64,000 nucleotides of DNA from Xanthobacteraceae bacterium (GTDB lineage: Bacteria; Pseudomonadota; Alphaproteobacteria; Rhizobiales; Xanthobacteraceae). The stretch covers positions 806,001 to 870,000 of the forward strand of contig JAHBZE010000002.1 of assembly GCA_019635585.1 (NCBI GenBank), written 5' to 3'. Shown piece after piece: positions 43,323-52,360 of this stretch (positions within the stretch are counted from its first letter, which is position 1; every line of letters starts with the position of its first letter). The position numbers and the translations under genes are program-made. The notes below the pieces were generated by a model. The model worked only from the letters and a program-made list of their open reading frames with translations. It was not told the origin of the DNA and ran no database searches.

Positions 43323-45701
43323 TCAGTCTTTTTGTTTTAAGTGGATTTCATCGAGTGCTCTTAACACTCGCTCAGGCGTCATCGGCATATGGCGTATGCG
43401 GACACCCACTGCGTCAAAAATCGCGTTTGCAATGGCTGGAGCGGTTGGTGACACAGTCGCCTCAGAAAATCCTTTGGCTTGGTAAGGACCATCGAACTGA
43501 GGAATTTCGACAATGTGTGTAGAAACAAAATCGTTTGGTGGAGCGTCCTTCGCAGTTAGAAATCGATAGGAGGAGAAGTCCGCATTGCTAATGCCCCCCT
43601 CGTTTAGTTGAAATTCTTCGGATAGCGCCTGACCTAAACCCATCGACAACGCGGCGTGCATCTGGCCTTCGCAGGACATCGGATTTATCGCCTTGCCAAC
43701 GTCGTTCGCGATCGCAATCTTTTCGAGCTTGACCTGACCAGTCTCAATATTCACAGCGACTTCGACGGCCTGCGCCGCTCGCGTACAGAACGAGAAAATC
43801 TTGCGCATGCCATCGTCGGCTGCATGACCAGTTTCGGGATCGATTTTGCTTGACGGTACAGTGAACGTTGCTTTTCCAAGCAACTCGCCCCCTTTCGGCA
43901 AAAACGAACCGGTAAAGAATACCGTCCTAAACAATTCTCGAACCGCCATGAAGCGATTGGGATTGGATTTTACGAACACTCTCATGTCCGCGAGGTCCAA
44001 TTCATCAGGAGCCGCTTGCATTACTTCAGCAGCCATTTCCAAAATCTGATTTTTAACGTCTTGACACGCCATCAACACGGCGTTGCCAGCCGCGAATGTA
44101 ATACGACTTGATCCGGTCAACTGATCGTAAGGCGTCACCCATGTGTCCACCTCTGCAGTTTTGACTCGTTCAGGCTTTACCTTGAAAAACTCGGCGGCGA
44201 TCTGAATTAGCGTTGTAGAACTACCCTGCCCAATATTGCCTGCGCTGTGTCTTACTTCGACAGTTTCGTCGTTGTGCACCTTTACAATCGCAGAGGAGGC
44301 AGACGGTGCGACGCTATCTTTATTTGCGAAGGCGATACCACGGCCCCTGCGCCATGGTCCCTCTCCACGCTTAAGCGGGCCATGCCGCTCTAGACCACTT
44401 TTGATTTCATCTAGCAACTCAGAACCGGCGACGGAGTGTTGAATTTCACCAGCCGCATTTATCTCTCCTTCAACGAGAACATTCTTCCTTCTTATCTCGT
44501 ACGTATCCATGCCAATGGCATGAGCGAGCTCATCGATATGGGATTCTAATGCGAAGTGGATCTGGGTGTTTCCGAAGCCGCGATAAGCAACGCCTGGAGG
44601 GTTGTTAGTGTAGACAACATAGTTGTCGAGCTTGAAATTCGGGAAGCGATAAGAACCTAAAGGTCCATAGCTCGCCTGGCGAGTAACGAGAAAACCGTGC
44701 TGGGCGTAGGCGCCGCCGTTCACCAGAACGAACATCTCGCAGGAAACGATGGTCCCGTCCTTCTTGACGCCAGATTTAATCTTCATCTCGAAGGGATGCT
44801 GAACGCCAGCCCAGCAAAGTGACTCTTCTCGCGTGTAGATGATCTTGATAGGGCGGTGATCTGCCGCTCGTGACAGCACTGCGCAGAGACCTTCCGCCTT
44901 CATCTCAATCTTGCCGCCGAACCCTCCGCCGACATATTTAGGAATGATCACGCGGATACGCGAGTGTGGAATATCCAAGGCCTCGCTAATTTGATTCAGC
45001 AGTGGATATGCCGCCTGCGATGACGACCAGACCGTAACGTTACCGTCCGCATCCCATTGAGAAACTGAATTGTGTCTCTCCATAGTAGCGTGCGCCATCA
45101 TGGCATTTGAGTACGTCTTCTCAAGGACTACGTCTGCTTCGCCAAACCCCTTGTCGACATCGCCTGTTCGTATCCGATAGTAGCCGAACGCATTTGGGTG
45201 CTTGGGGTCGTATTGCACTGGGCCGATTGGCACGCGCCGATATTTGGCTTGCTCTTCGTGAACTATTACGGGCGGATTAGTACCAAACGCTTCGTGAACG
45301 TCGAATACTGCTGGAAGGTCTTCGTAGTCGATTTCAATTAGATCGCACGCCTGCTCTGCGATGGCTTCGCTTTCGGCCGCTACAGCCGCTACAGGCTCAC
45401 CAATATATCGGACCTTTCCCCTTGCCAGGAGCGGCTCATCATAACAGCCAAATCCAAACAACGTCTGCGGACAATCTTTATCGACGAGTACCGCATGTAC
45501 ACCGGCCAATTTCTTCGCACGAGTGATATCGATGTTGATTATCTTTGCGTGCGGCCGCGTACTTCTCTTGATTTTTGCCCACAACATGCGGGGCATTTCG
45601 AGGTCAATAGCGTACTTACCTAGACCGGTAACCTTGCCAACGCCTTCCTCACGAATGACGTTCTTTCCGATAACGTTGAACTCTTTGCTTTGATTATGCA
45701 T
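43323..45701 (-). CDS. Xanthine dehydrogenase family large subunit (molybdenum hydroxylase)
   Basis: The 792-residue protein binds Mo-MCD and hydroxylates a substrate with water. It shows ALLARGKVRYIGEPVAAVAA-like text near residue 85, VGGGFGGKIEMKAEGLCAVL, VAYRGFGNTQIHFALES and, near the end, GFSEATVSPTAPAIANAIFD with the expected catalytic Glu. The CO-dehydrogenase active-site loop (AYRCSFR) is absent, so it is a hydroxylase and not a CO dehydrogenase. It overlaps the small-subunit gene by eight bases. The substrate is unknown; N-heterocycles or aromatic aldehydes are typical. Confidence 0.9.
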   Translation of the reverse strand: MHNQSKEFNVIGKNVIREEGVGKVTGLGKYAIDLEMPRMLWAKIKRSTRPHAKIINIDITRAKKLAGVHAVLVDKDCPQTLFGFGCYDEPLLARGKVRYIGEPVAAVAAESEAIAEQACDLIEIDYEDLPAVFDVHEAFGTNPPVIVHEEQAKYRRVPIGPVQYDPKHPNAFGYYRIRTGDVDKGFGEADVVLEKTYSNAMMAHATMERHNSVSQWDADGNVTVWSSSQAAYPLLNQISEALDIPHSRIRVIIPKYVGGGFGGKIEMKAEGLCAVLSRAADHRPIKIIYTREESLCWAGVQHPFEMKIKSGVKKDGTIVSCEMFVLVNGGAYAQHGFLVTRQASYGPLGSYRFPNFKLDNYVVYTNNPPGVAYRGFGNTQIHFALESHIDELAHAIGMDTYEIRRKNVLVEGEINAAGEIQHSVAGSELLDEIKSGLERHGPLKRGEGPWRRGRGIAFANKDSVAPSASSAIVKVHNDETVEVRHSAGNIGQGSSTTLIQIAAEFFKVKPERVKTAEVDTWVTPYDQLTGSSRITFAAGNAVLMACQDVKNQILEMAAEVMQAAPDELDLADMRVFVKSNPNRFMAVRELFRTVFFTGSFLPKGGELLGKATFTVPSSKIDPETGHAADDGMRKIFSFCTRAAQAVEVAVNIETGQVKLEKIAIANDVGKAINPMSCEGQMHAALSMGLGQALSEEFQLNEGGISNADFSSYRFLTAKDAPPNDFVSTHIVEIPQFDGPYQAKGFSEATVSPTAPAIANAIFDAVGVRIRHMPMTPERVLRALDEIHLKQKD

Positions 45702-46182
45702 TGGTTGCACTCCGCATCTCAGCTGCTGCAGCGAGGATGGCTTCAATGATTTTTACGTAGCCGGTGCAACGGCAGAAATTGCCACGTATTGCGTCCCTCA
45801 CTTCGGCTTCACTTGGATTCGGATTGACCGAGAGAAGCGCCTTGGCGGTCACTATTAAGCCCGGTGTACAAAAGCCGCATTGAACTGCGCCGTGCTCTAA
45901 GAATTTTCGCTGCAAAGGGTGAAGCGACGACGAGCCTCCTATCCCTTCGACTGTTGTGATCGACTTTCCGTCGATTTGCACAGCCAATGTCAGACATGAC
46001 CTGACCAACTCGCCATCAACCATAACGGTGCAAGATCCGCATACGCCTTCGCCGCACCCTTCCTTCGTGCCGGTAAGACCCATTTCTAAACGGAGGAGAT
46101 CGAGGAGAAGAGTATTTGGTTCGATCTCATGTGATCGATTCTGTCCGTTCACATCGAGATTAATTACTTTGCGCATGTTCAT
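45694..46182 (-). CDS. Molybdenum hydroxylase 2Fe-2S subunit
   Basis: The 162-residue protein carries two 2Fe-2S sites: the plant-type CGEGVCGSCTVMVDGELVR near residue 43, with a fourth Cys soon after, and the helical CGFCTPG together with GNFCRCTGY. It shuttles electrons from the molybdenum to the FAD subunit. The start MNMRKVINLDVNG at 46182 overlaps the FAD-subunit stop by four bases (ATGA); two other ATGs lie within six codons. Confidence 0.93.
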   Translation of the reverse strand: MNMRKVINLDVNGQNRSHEIEPNTLLLDLLRLEMGLTGTKEGCGEGVCGSCTVMVDGELVRSCLTLAVQIDGKSITTVEGIGGSSSLHPLQRKFLEHGAVQCGFCTPGLIVTAKALLSVNPNPSEAEVRDAIRGNFCRCTGYVKIIEAILAAAAEMRSATNA

Positions 46183-47060
46183 TTTTCCCAATCCCGTTCG
46201 TCAATTCTCTTGGAAGCCGAACGCAGAACGTCGCGCACGTAAACAGCTACAAGACGCCGTCGATATTCGCTGGACGCATAGACATCGCTATCCGGCGTGC
46301 AGTCTTCCGACGCGATTGACGCAGCAGTCTGAATCAGCTCGTCGCCAAGGACTCGCCCGACCAACGCCTTCTCCGCCCTCTTCAGCCGGATTGGCGTATC
46401 AGCGGCACCCGCTAAGGCGATTCTTGCCGCGACACATTTCTTCCCATCGGTTGTCAGAACGGCACCTGCAGCGATCAACGGTGTCTCCATCGCACCTCTG
46501 CCGGCATGCGCCAGATATGCCATTCCGCAAGCAGACTTCGGTCGCGGGATGCGAATTTCCTTCACGACGTCGCTTGGTTCGAGCGCAGTCGTCATATGGC
46601 CGACGAACAACTCCGCGATTGGAAGAACACGCTCGCCGGAGGTGCTTACGACTAGCAATTCAGCATCCAGGGCCAACAATGCAGCTGAGGGATCGCTAGC
46701 GGTGTGTCCTACGCAAATGTTTCCAACCACAGTTGCAGAATTACGAACCGCTGTGTTCGCAATACGTGCAATCGCTTCAAAGAGTACCGGGAACTCTTTG
46801 ATAACAACGCGGTCCCGAAGTACGTCGGTCTGAGTTGCGAGCGCACCAATTCGCAACGTATCGCTTTCGTGCTCAACATAGCGAAGTCCGGGGATCGACT
46901 TGAGATCGACCAAGCACTCAGGTGACATAATTCGGAACTTCATCACGCGTAGTAGCGACTGACCGCCGGCAATAAGTTTTGCCTCAGGGTTAGCGGCCAA
47001 TGCAGCACAGGCTTCGCCGATACTTTTTGGAGCCAAGTATTCGAACTTGGGAAGCGCCAT
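46179..47060 (-). CDS. Molybdenum hydroxylase FAD-binding subunit
   Basis: The 293-residue protein has the FAD motifs of the xanthine dehydrogenase medium subunit: AKLIAGGQSLLRVMKFR (residues 31-47) and TAVRNSATVVGNICVGHTAS (about 104-123), then a C-terminal CO-dehydrogenase-flavoprotein-like domain. The start MALPKFEYLAPKS is the family N-terminus. Gene order here is medium, small, large. Confidence 0.92.
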   Translation of the reverse strand: MALPKFEYLAPKSIGEACAALAANPEAKLIAGGQSLLRVMKFRIMSPECLVDLKSIPGLRYVEHESDTLRIGALATQTDVLRDRVVIKEFPVLFEAIARIANTAVRNSATVVGNICVGHTASDPSAALLALDAELLVVSTSGERVLPIAELFVGHMTTALEPSDVVKEIRIPRPKSACGMAYLAHAGRGAMETPLIAAGAVLTTDGKKCVAARIALAGAADTPIRLKRAEKALVGRVLGDELIQTAASIASEDCTPDSDVYASSEYRRRLVAVYVRDVLRSASKRIDERDWEK

Positions 47061-47074
47061 GGCAATCTCTCTTG

Positions 47075-48007
47075 CTACGCGACTTTGGCGGGCGTTACTT
47101 TTGATTTGGCTTGCTTGAGATGTGTGTCGTACCAAGCCACAGCTTCGCGCATCACGATCTCAAACACGGGCGGGTTCACAAACTCGTAGACGTCATAGTG
47201 ATCTGCATCCGGAATGCTCACCATCTTCTTCGGCTCGCTAGCTTTTCCGAACATCGAGTAACACTCGTCAATCGGCACGAGACCGTCGCGTTCGGTATGG
47301 ATAAACAGAATGGGACGCGGCGCAATGAGATGCACATAGTCTTCAGGGATATGCCGCATAGTGGCTTCCGCGTTTTCTAGCGGGTAGCCTTCCGTATATT
47401 TTTCGGCAGCCTTGACCTTCTCCTGAATGACCTGGCGCGAATGAGGATCGCCAGGCATCAACTCAGTAACGTCTACACGACGCGATTTTCCAGTGAGAAC
47501 CCGTTGAACACGATCTTCTGCGAGGACCTTCAAGAACTTTAGCCACTCCCAATGTTTTCTGAGACTCTTCATCCAGCGGAGACCATTGGCGACAGGTACG
47601 ACCGATACGACACAGCAAACGCGATCATCCGTAGCAGTTGCAATCACTACGTTCCCGCCGCCGAAAGACGTTCCGTACAACGCGATCTGATCTGTATCGA
47701 CAGAAGAGATCGTCGTCATAAACGTCACTGCATTGCGGATATCTTCGACTTGCTCCGGCGGCATCAACCGCGCAACGACGCCTTCACTTTTGCCGAAACC
47801 CCGATGGTCGAACGCCATCGCGACGTAACCATGTTTCGCAAGCCTCTCGGGGACCGGGAGCATGTAAACGTCTTTCATTCCCGTATAGCCGTGGCAGCAA
47901 ATTACAGTCGGCCGTCTCTCGCCTGGCTTCAAATCGTCCGGCTCATAAAGCAGTCCGCTCAGCTTTAAGCCTTCGCTGTAAAATGACACTTCTTTGACTT
48001 TAGCCAT
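47075..48007 (-). CDS. Alpha/beta hydrolase
   Basis: The 310-residue protein has PTVICCHGYTGMKDVYMLPV (oxyanion loop), AMAFDHRGFGKSEGV, the nucleophile elbow IALYGTSFGGGNVV with the catalytic Ser, an Asp in FIHTERDGLVPIDECY and the catalytic His in SIPDADHYDVYEF. It resembles the DLH/YcjY-type hydrolases. It could cleave an ester, thioester or lactone intermediate. It lies 14 bases upstream of the hydroxylase genes in the operon. Confidence 0.87.
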   Translation of the reverse strand: MAKVKEVSFYSEGLKLSGLLYEPDDLKPGERRPTVICCHGYTGMKDVYMLPVPERLAKHGYVAMAFDHRGFGKSEGVVARLMPPEQVEDIRNAVTFMTTISSVDTDQIALYGTSFGGGNVVIATATDDRVCCVVSVVPVANGLRWMKSLRKHWEWLKFLKVLAEDRVQRVLTGKSRRVDVTELMPGDPHSRQVIQEKVKAAEKYTEGYPLENAEATMRHIPEDYVHLIAPRPILFIHTERDGLVPIDECYSMFGKASEPKKMVSIPDADHYDVYEFVNPPVFEIVMREAVAWYDTHLKQAKSKVTPAKVA

Positions 48008-48032
48008 GGCACTACCTTTCCAAAATTCTCGA

Positions 48033-48494
48033 TCACGCCGGATTGTTAGGTTGTAAATTTGTTTGGAGATTCTCGAAGAAACGGTCTGCGATCTTTTTGC
48101 TGGTGCTCGCGATTAGTCGCTGGCCCAACTGGGCGATCTTGCCATTTACATTGGCATCGGCTTCGTAAGTAAGAATCGTGCCGCCACTCTCGCCAGGCGC
48201 GAGCTTTATGAAAGCGCCGCCTTTGGCAAAGCCGGCGATCCCACCATCGCCCTCACCACTGATCCGATAGCCGTTGGGAGGGTCTTGGTCTTCCAACTTT
48301 ACTTTGCCGCGAAATCGCGTCTTCAACGGACCGAGTTGCAAGCGAACAACGGCAGCAAAAATGCCGTCATCTCGCTGTTCCAGTTCCTCACAGCCCGGAA
48401 TGCACTTTCGAAGAACCTCCGGATCGTTCAACGCCGCATAGACCTCTTCGCGAGTCATAGGCAGCGAATATTCTCCGGACAGAACTATAGCCAT
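48033..48494 (-). CDS. CoxG-like SRPBCC protein
   Basis: The 153-residue protein matches the CoxG (carbon monoxide dehydrogenase subunit G) family: SGEYSLPMTREEVYAALND, EVLRKCIPGCEELEQR and YEADANVNGKIAQLGQRLI. CoxG proteins help to anchor or mature molybdenum hydroxylases at the membrane. The typical C-terminal membrane anchor seems to be absent because the protein ends soon after the SRPBCC domain, so a soluble maturation role is more likely. Confidence 0.85.
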   Translation of the reverse strand: MAIVLSGEYSLPMTREEVYAALNDPEVLRKCIPGCEELEQRDDGIFAAVVRLQLGPLKTRFRGKVKLEDQDPPNGYRISGEGDGGIAGFAKGGAFIKLAPGESGGTILTYEADANVNGKIAQLGQRLIASTSKKIADRFFENLQTNLQPNNPA

Positions 48495-48509
48495 TTCAAT
48501 TGCTCCGAC

Positions 48510-49283
48510 TTATTCAGCAGTCCAACCGCCATCCAGCATCAGTGAAGACCCGGTCATGAGACTCGATGCATCACTCGCAAGGAAAACGATTCCGCCCATA
48601 ACATCGTCAACGCGACCGAGACGCTTCAGCTTAATTTTCTCGAGAACCTGACGGCGAAAATCCGCGTCGCTAAGAAACCCGCGGGTCATCGGCGTCTCTA
48701 TGAAGGTCGGGCAAATCGTATTGACTCGAATTTTTCGCGATCCAAACTCGACTGCCATTGCCTTCGTTAGACCTTCGATCGACCACTTCGAGGCGCAGTA
48801 GAGAGTTCGGTTTTCTGCACCAACGTGACCCATCTGCGAAGAAATATTGATAATCGAGCCAGGCCGGTCAGCCGTTACCAACCGCCTTACAAACGCTTGC
48901 GCGGCAAAAAATGCAGCCTTTACGTTCAGACCCATGACTGCATCGTAATCGTCGACAGTGAGATCAATCATCGGTTTCGGCCGATTCATGCCGGCGTTAT
49001 TGACGAGAATCTCGCTGACGGGTTGCGAGTTGATCAGGTCACGGAACTGATCAATATTCGTCACATCGGCCGCTAGCGCCTCTGCTGAGCCGCCGACTGC
49101 CTTTATCGCGGCGACAGCATCGTCCAACTCGTTCTTTGTGCGCGAGATCAACGTCACATGCGCGCCCGCGGTTGCCAGGGCCGCCGCCGCCGCCAGACCA
49201 ATCCCTCGGCCCGCGCCGGTGACCAATGCCCTTTTCCCATCAAGGCGCAGAGAAGGCGTAACGGGTAGAAATGCAATCGTCAT
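48510..49283 (-). CDS. Short-chain dehydrogenase/reductase
   Basis: The 257-residue protein has the NAD(P) motif [16 protein letters not shown], the NNAG motif in ILVNNAGMN, and the catalytic Ser and Tyr-x-x-x-Lys in [20 protein letters not shown]. It is a classical SDR of the FabG-like group. Its ATG overlaps the stop of the HisD-like gene by four bases (ATGA), so both dehydrogenases are made together and may act on neighbouring carbons of the same intermediate. Confidence 0.9.
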   Translation of the reverse strand: MTIAFLPVTPSLRLDGKRALVTGAGRGIGLAAAAALATAGAHVTLISRTKNELDDAVAAIKAVGGSAEALAADVTNIDQFRDLINSQPVSEILVNNAGMNRPKPMIDLTVDDYDAVMGLNVKAAFFAAQAFVRRLVTADRPGSIINISSQMGHVGAENRTLYCASKWSIEGLTKAMAVEFGSRKIRVNTICPTFIETPMTRGFLSDADFRRQVLEKIKLKRLGRVDDVMGGIVFLASDASSLMTGSSLMLDGGWTAE

Positions 49284-50587
49284 TCAGCAGCCGTCGCGTA
49301 AGGAATGTTGCGCCCGCCGTAACGGCGTACTCGAACATTTGCTTGCTCGGCGTGACCAGCGAACCCCTCAAGCATGCAGAGCCGAGAGCAGTACTCTCCG
49401 ATCATTGCTGATGCCGAGTCTGATTCTACGCGTTGATACGTACAGGTCTTAAGGAACTTGCCTACCCAAAGACCGCCGGTGTAGCGAGCCGCTTTCATAG
49501 TCGGCAACGTGTGGTTCGTCCCGATTACCTTGTCGCCGAAGGCAACATTCGTGCGCGGTCCTAGGAACAGTGCACCGTAGTTTTTCATATTAGTCAGAAA
49601 GAAATTGGGATCGCGCGTCATTACTTGGACGTGCTCAGACGCAATGCGATCGGCTTCACGCACCATCTCTTCATCATCTTCGCAGACGATTACTTCGCCA
49701 TAGTCTTGCCAAGCCCGTCGAGCTATTTCAGCCGTCGGAAGAATTGTAAGCAGACGTTCGATTTCATCAATCGTCGCCTTCGCCAACTTTTCCGACGTAG
49801 TCATCAGCACGGCTGGGGAATTAGCACCATGCTCCGCCTGCCCAAGCAGGTCGGTCGCACACATTTCAGCGTCTACACTCTCGTCAGCAATTACTAACGT
49901 CTCAGTCGGGCCAGCAAATAGGTCGATACCCACGCGACCATAGAGCTGACGTTTCGCTTCCGCGACAAACGCATTTCCGGGACCGACGAGCATATCGACT
50001 GGCTCAATTGTCTCGGTGCCGAGTGCAATCGCACCAACGGCTTGAACTCCACCGAGCGCGTAAATGACGTCGGCGCCAGCCATGTGTTGGGCGGCGACGA
50101 TTGCCGGCGCCGGTTTGCCTTGGAACGGGGGAGCGCAAGTGACTACGCGATCCACCATGGCCACGCGAGCAGTGATGATCGACATATGTGCAGATGCCAA
50201 CAGCGGATATTTTCCGCCGGGAACATAACATCCGACCGAATTTACTGGGATGTTCTTGTGACCAAGCCATACCCCCGGAAGTGTCTCAACTTCGAGATCG
50301 CGAATGCTTTCACGCTGGTGTTGCGCGAAGTTTCGTACTTGCTCTTGAGCAAAGCGGATATCCTCAAGGTCGCGCGCGGACAGCTGCGACATACAGTCTT
50401 TAATTTCTTTATCTGTCAGACGATAGTCGTCCCGCACCCAGCCATCAAATTTCGCTGACAGCTCTCGAACTGCTGTGTTTCCTCTCTTAGCAATATCCGC
50501 GAGGATCGACTCAACCGTGTGTCTAACTCGTGCGTCATCTTCCGCACGCGCTTCGGCATCGCGGCCTTTCTTAAGATACCTTGCCAT
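49280..50587 (-). CDS. HisD-family dehydrogenase (catabolic type, HpsN-like)
   Basis: The 435-residue protein keeps the histidinol dehydrogenase active site: Gln and His in [12 protein letters not shown] (zinc ligands), the Glu-His pair in [22 protein letters not shown] and GHAEQANVR. Such enzymes oxidise an alcohol through the aldehyde to the acid with two NAD+. The surroundings lack other his genes, and the [17 protein letters not shown] and final RRYGGRN patterns are those I associate with catabolic paralogues such as sulfopropanediol dehydrogenase HpsN. Its alcohol substrate here is unknown. Confidence 0.85.
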   Translation of the reverse strand: MARYLKKGRDAEARAEDDARVRHTVESILADIAKRGNTAVRELSAKFDGWVRDDYRLTDKEIKDCMSQLSARDLEDIRFAQEQVRNFAQHQRESIRDLEVETLPGVWLGHKNIPVNSVGCYVPGGKYPLLASAHMSIITARVAMVDRVVTCAPPFQGKPAPAIVAAQHMAGADVIYALGGVQAVGAIALGTETIEPVDMLVGPGNAFVAEAKRQLYGRVGIDLFAGPTETLVIADESVDAEMCATDLLGQAEHGANSPAVLMTTSEKLAKATIDEIERLLTILPTAEIARRAWQDYGEVIVCEDDEEMVREADRIASEHVQVMTRDPNFFLTNMKNYGALFLGPRTNVAFGDKVIGTNHTLPTMKAARYTGGLWVGKFLKTCTYQRVESDSASAMIGEYCSRLCMLEGFAGHAEQANVRVRRYGGRNIPYATAAE

Positions 50588-50643
50588 CTTCGTTATCGAT
50601 CCTTCACATTGTTGCAGCCGTGTCGAACGGACCAGCAGAATTT

Positions 50644-51600
50644 TTATTTAATTGCTTGTGGGTTAATCGGCGAACCAGCGCCACCTGGCAGGTGTAGCGG
50701 TGGGGCACAGAAGAAAAATTCATAGACAGTATCTTTTGCGCAGTCTTCGGCGAGTTCTTTCATGTAAAAGATTTCGCCCATAGTGATGCCCATTGCCGGG
50801 ATCACGACCCAATGCCACGGCTGGTTAGCTTCCTTGGTTTCATTGGGCCTCACTTCGCAGCCCCACGTATCACAGCAAATTCCGGCGACGTCCTTCTCTC
50901 TCAGCCAATAACAGGTCTCGAACGCCATTCCGGGAGCATTGCCGCCCGCGTAACCCGACCAGTCGCGTTTCGACAAACATCTCTCTTGGTGTCCGGTGCG
51001 GACAAGAACGAAGTCGCCCTTGCGCACTTCTACGCCTTGAGCTTTGGCGCACTCATCGAGATCCGCGGTTGTAACTCCATATCCATCATCAAGGCTGTCT
51101 TTGCCTTTCCATCGAGCTACATCGAGCAAGACCCCACGCCCGACCATCTTGTCGCGTGTATGCTCAATCCCAAGCTTCTTTGCTCCACGAGCGTCGACGA
51201 GTTTCGCGCTGTAACCGTTGTACATTTTGTCGCCAAGGAAGATGTGGCAGAGCGCGTCCCATTGGGTTGATGCCTGACATGGCATGTTGATTGCGTCATC
51301 CGCATAGCGAAGATACGGGTACGGCTCGTCCTGATTGCCCGCCGCGGCATCCGTTCCAGTTGCGAGCATTGTATGAATGGGGTTCCAGCGCCCGCCGAAA
51401 AGACCCGATTGAATCGGTTCTTTCAACGAGAGGCCAAGAGAAAACACTTTCCCCTTCCGAATTAATTTTGCCGCGTTGATTATTTCGGTCGGCGTAATGT
51501 TGTTCAGAGTGCCAATCTGATCGTCTTTGCCCCAACGACCCCAGTTGGAAAGCTTTTCCGCAGCTTCGTGAATGGCTTTCTGATTCACTTGCCCGCTCAT
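50644..51600 (-). CDS. Cyclase-family (kynurenine-formamidase-like) metal hydrolase
   Basis: The 318-residue protein resembles the cyclase/KynB superfamily, which uses a His/Asp metal site to open amides, including rings such as isatin. The metal motif, usually His-x-Gly-Thr-His-x-Asp, reads [16 protein letters not shown] here, so the first histidines are replaced while Asp and the later His remain. This variant defines a separate subfamily. [11 protein letters not shown] and [12 protein letters not shown] are also present. GGGGAATGAAGA precedes the ATG. It may hydrolyse a ring amide made by the molybdenum hydroxylase. Confidence 0.85.
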   Translation of the reverse strand: MSGQVNQKAIHEAAEKLSNWGRWGKDDQIGTLNNITPTEIINAAKLIRKGKVFSLGLSLKEPIQSGLFGGRWNPIHTMLATGTDAAAGNQDEPYPYLRYADDAINMPCQASTQWDALCHIFLGDKMYNGYSAKLVDARGAKKLGIEHTRDKMVGRGVLLDVARWKGKDSLDDGYGVTTADLDECAKAQGVEVRKGDFVLVRTGHQERCLSKRDWSGYAGGNAPGMAFETCYWLREKDVAGICCDTWGCEVRPNETKEANQPWHWVVIPAMGITMGEIFYMKELAEDCAKDTVYEFFFCAPPLHLPGGAGSPINPQAIK

Positions 51601-51620
51601 TCTTCATTCCCCTTTTCAAC

Positions 51621-51962
51621 TCAAAGTAATGGAACGTTTCGCATCAGTTCGGCCGTGCGGTCGTTCGCGATAGAAACCGGCACTTCAAAGATCGACAAAC
51701 TTGGGGGAGAGCCGTAACGCTCGGTAAGTGATTTTCTCCATTCTTCGTTGTAAAGCGCTTCGGCTTGCGCACGCGTTGACCAGACGTAGAACGCGCCTCC
51801 GCGTTCTTTGCCGTCAAACAAGTAGTGCTTGCTAATCAAGCCAGGCATACCGCGAAACCGCGGCGCAGACGCTTCGAAGGCCTCGGTCATTTGAGCCAAC
51901 GTTGTTCCTGCCGGAACGCTAAAAAGCACGAGCGCTGCAATCACGATTGTTTCCCCATGCAT
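51621..51962 (-). CDS. Small dimeric alpha/beta-barrel protein (YdhR/monooxygenase-like)
   Basis: The 113-residue protein begins with a hydrophobic beta strand (IVIAALVLFSVPAGTT, not a signal peptide), then FEASAPRFRGMPGLISKHYL, GGAFYVWSTRAQAEALYNEE and a final strand ending in FEVPVS. This is the ferredoxin-like dimeric barrel of the YdhR and ABM proteins, some of which are cofactor-free oxygenases or isomerases. It is the first gene of the catabolic operon. No good ribosome-binding site is seen; a TTG at 51971 is an alternative start. Confidence 0.7.
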   Translation of the reverse strand: MHGETIVIAALVLFSVPAGTTLAQMTEAFEASAPRFRGMPGLISKHYLFDGKERGGAFYVWSTRAQAEALYNEEWRKSLTERYGSPPSLSIFEVPVSIANDRTAELMRNVPLL

Positions 51963-51965
51963 CCG

Positions 51966-51982
51966 GGCCAATTATTTTGGCC
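51966..51982. promoter_or_regulatory. Inverted repeat at the head of the catabolic operon
   Basis: GGCCAA and TTGGCC form perfect six-base arms round five bases, directly before the first start codon of the operon. Position suits an operator or an mRNA structure that affects initiation. Which one it is cannot be told from the sequence. Confidence 0.4.
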
Positions 51983-52149
51983 ACTCTTTTGTCCGCCACA
52001 TTTCTCAGGCGAGACCAGACAACGGTAAGGGAGGAGCAGTTAGCGCGGCCAATACTATCGGCGTAGATCGCCATGCCGGTAAGTTATCGCGCCATTCAAT
52101 TTATGGTGCAACGCGATATCGGATGCTCTGATTTGGATTTGAGTAAGCG

Positions 52150-52260
52150 TTATTTCCGCAACTTGTCGTCGTAGTCGCGATCGCGAAGGTTTGCTTCGAT
52201 GTAGGCGGCCCGATACGCCGCGAGCAACTTGCGGATGAACAAACGAAGTCGAAGAAGCAT
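52150..52260 (-). CDS. 36-residue basic/acidic small protein
   Basis: A short frame with AGGAGA six bases before its ATG encodes a basic amphipathic N-terminal helix (residues 1-17, LLRLRLFIRKLLAAYRAAY) and a charged tail ending DRDYDDKLRK. The strong ribosome-binding site and the sharp change from hydrophobic/basic to charged suggest a real protein, perhaps membrane-bound on one face. It begins about 35 bases downstream of the hairpin of the RNA candidate at 52290-52354. Function unknown. Confidence 0.5.
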   Translation of the reverse strand: MLLRLRLFIRKLLAAYRAAYIEANLRDRDYDDKLRK

Positions 52261-52289
52261 ACTTTCTCCTGAGCTTCATTCGCCACAGA

Positions 52290-52354
52290 TTAAAATCCCC
52301 AAGGGCTCGTCACCCTTGGGGGAGTAACAGCTGGCGCCCGGGAGGTAAGCGCCA
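52290..52354 (-). ncRNA. Candidate small RNA with a CCTCC loop and terminator hairpin
   Basis: On the minus strand a first stem TGGCGC/GCGCCA (52349-52354 with 52332-52337) shows the loop TTACCTCCCGG, which is complementary to Shine-Dalgarno sequences. A second stem CCCCAAGGG/CCCTTGGGG (52313-52321 with 52297-52305) is followed by ATTTTAAT, as in a rho-independent terminator. The architecture recalls alphaproteobacterial CCUCC-hairpin (cuckoo) RNAs. The 5' end and promoter were not located, so the extent given is the structured part only. Confidence 0.5.
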
Positions 52355-52360
52355 ACGTGT

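Noticed and set aside
43323-47060. Molybdenum hydroxylase genes as aerobic CO dehydrogenase (coxMSL)
   Set aside because: The active-site loop AYRCSFR of CO dehydrogenase is missing; the large subunit reads AYRGFGNTQ, the hydroxylase type.
49280-50587. Biosynthetic histidinol dehydrogenase hisD
   Set aside because: No his genes nearby, and it is coupled with an SDR in a catabolic operon; sequence details recall HpsN-type paralogues.
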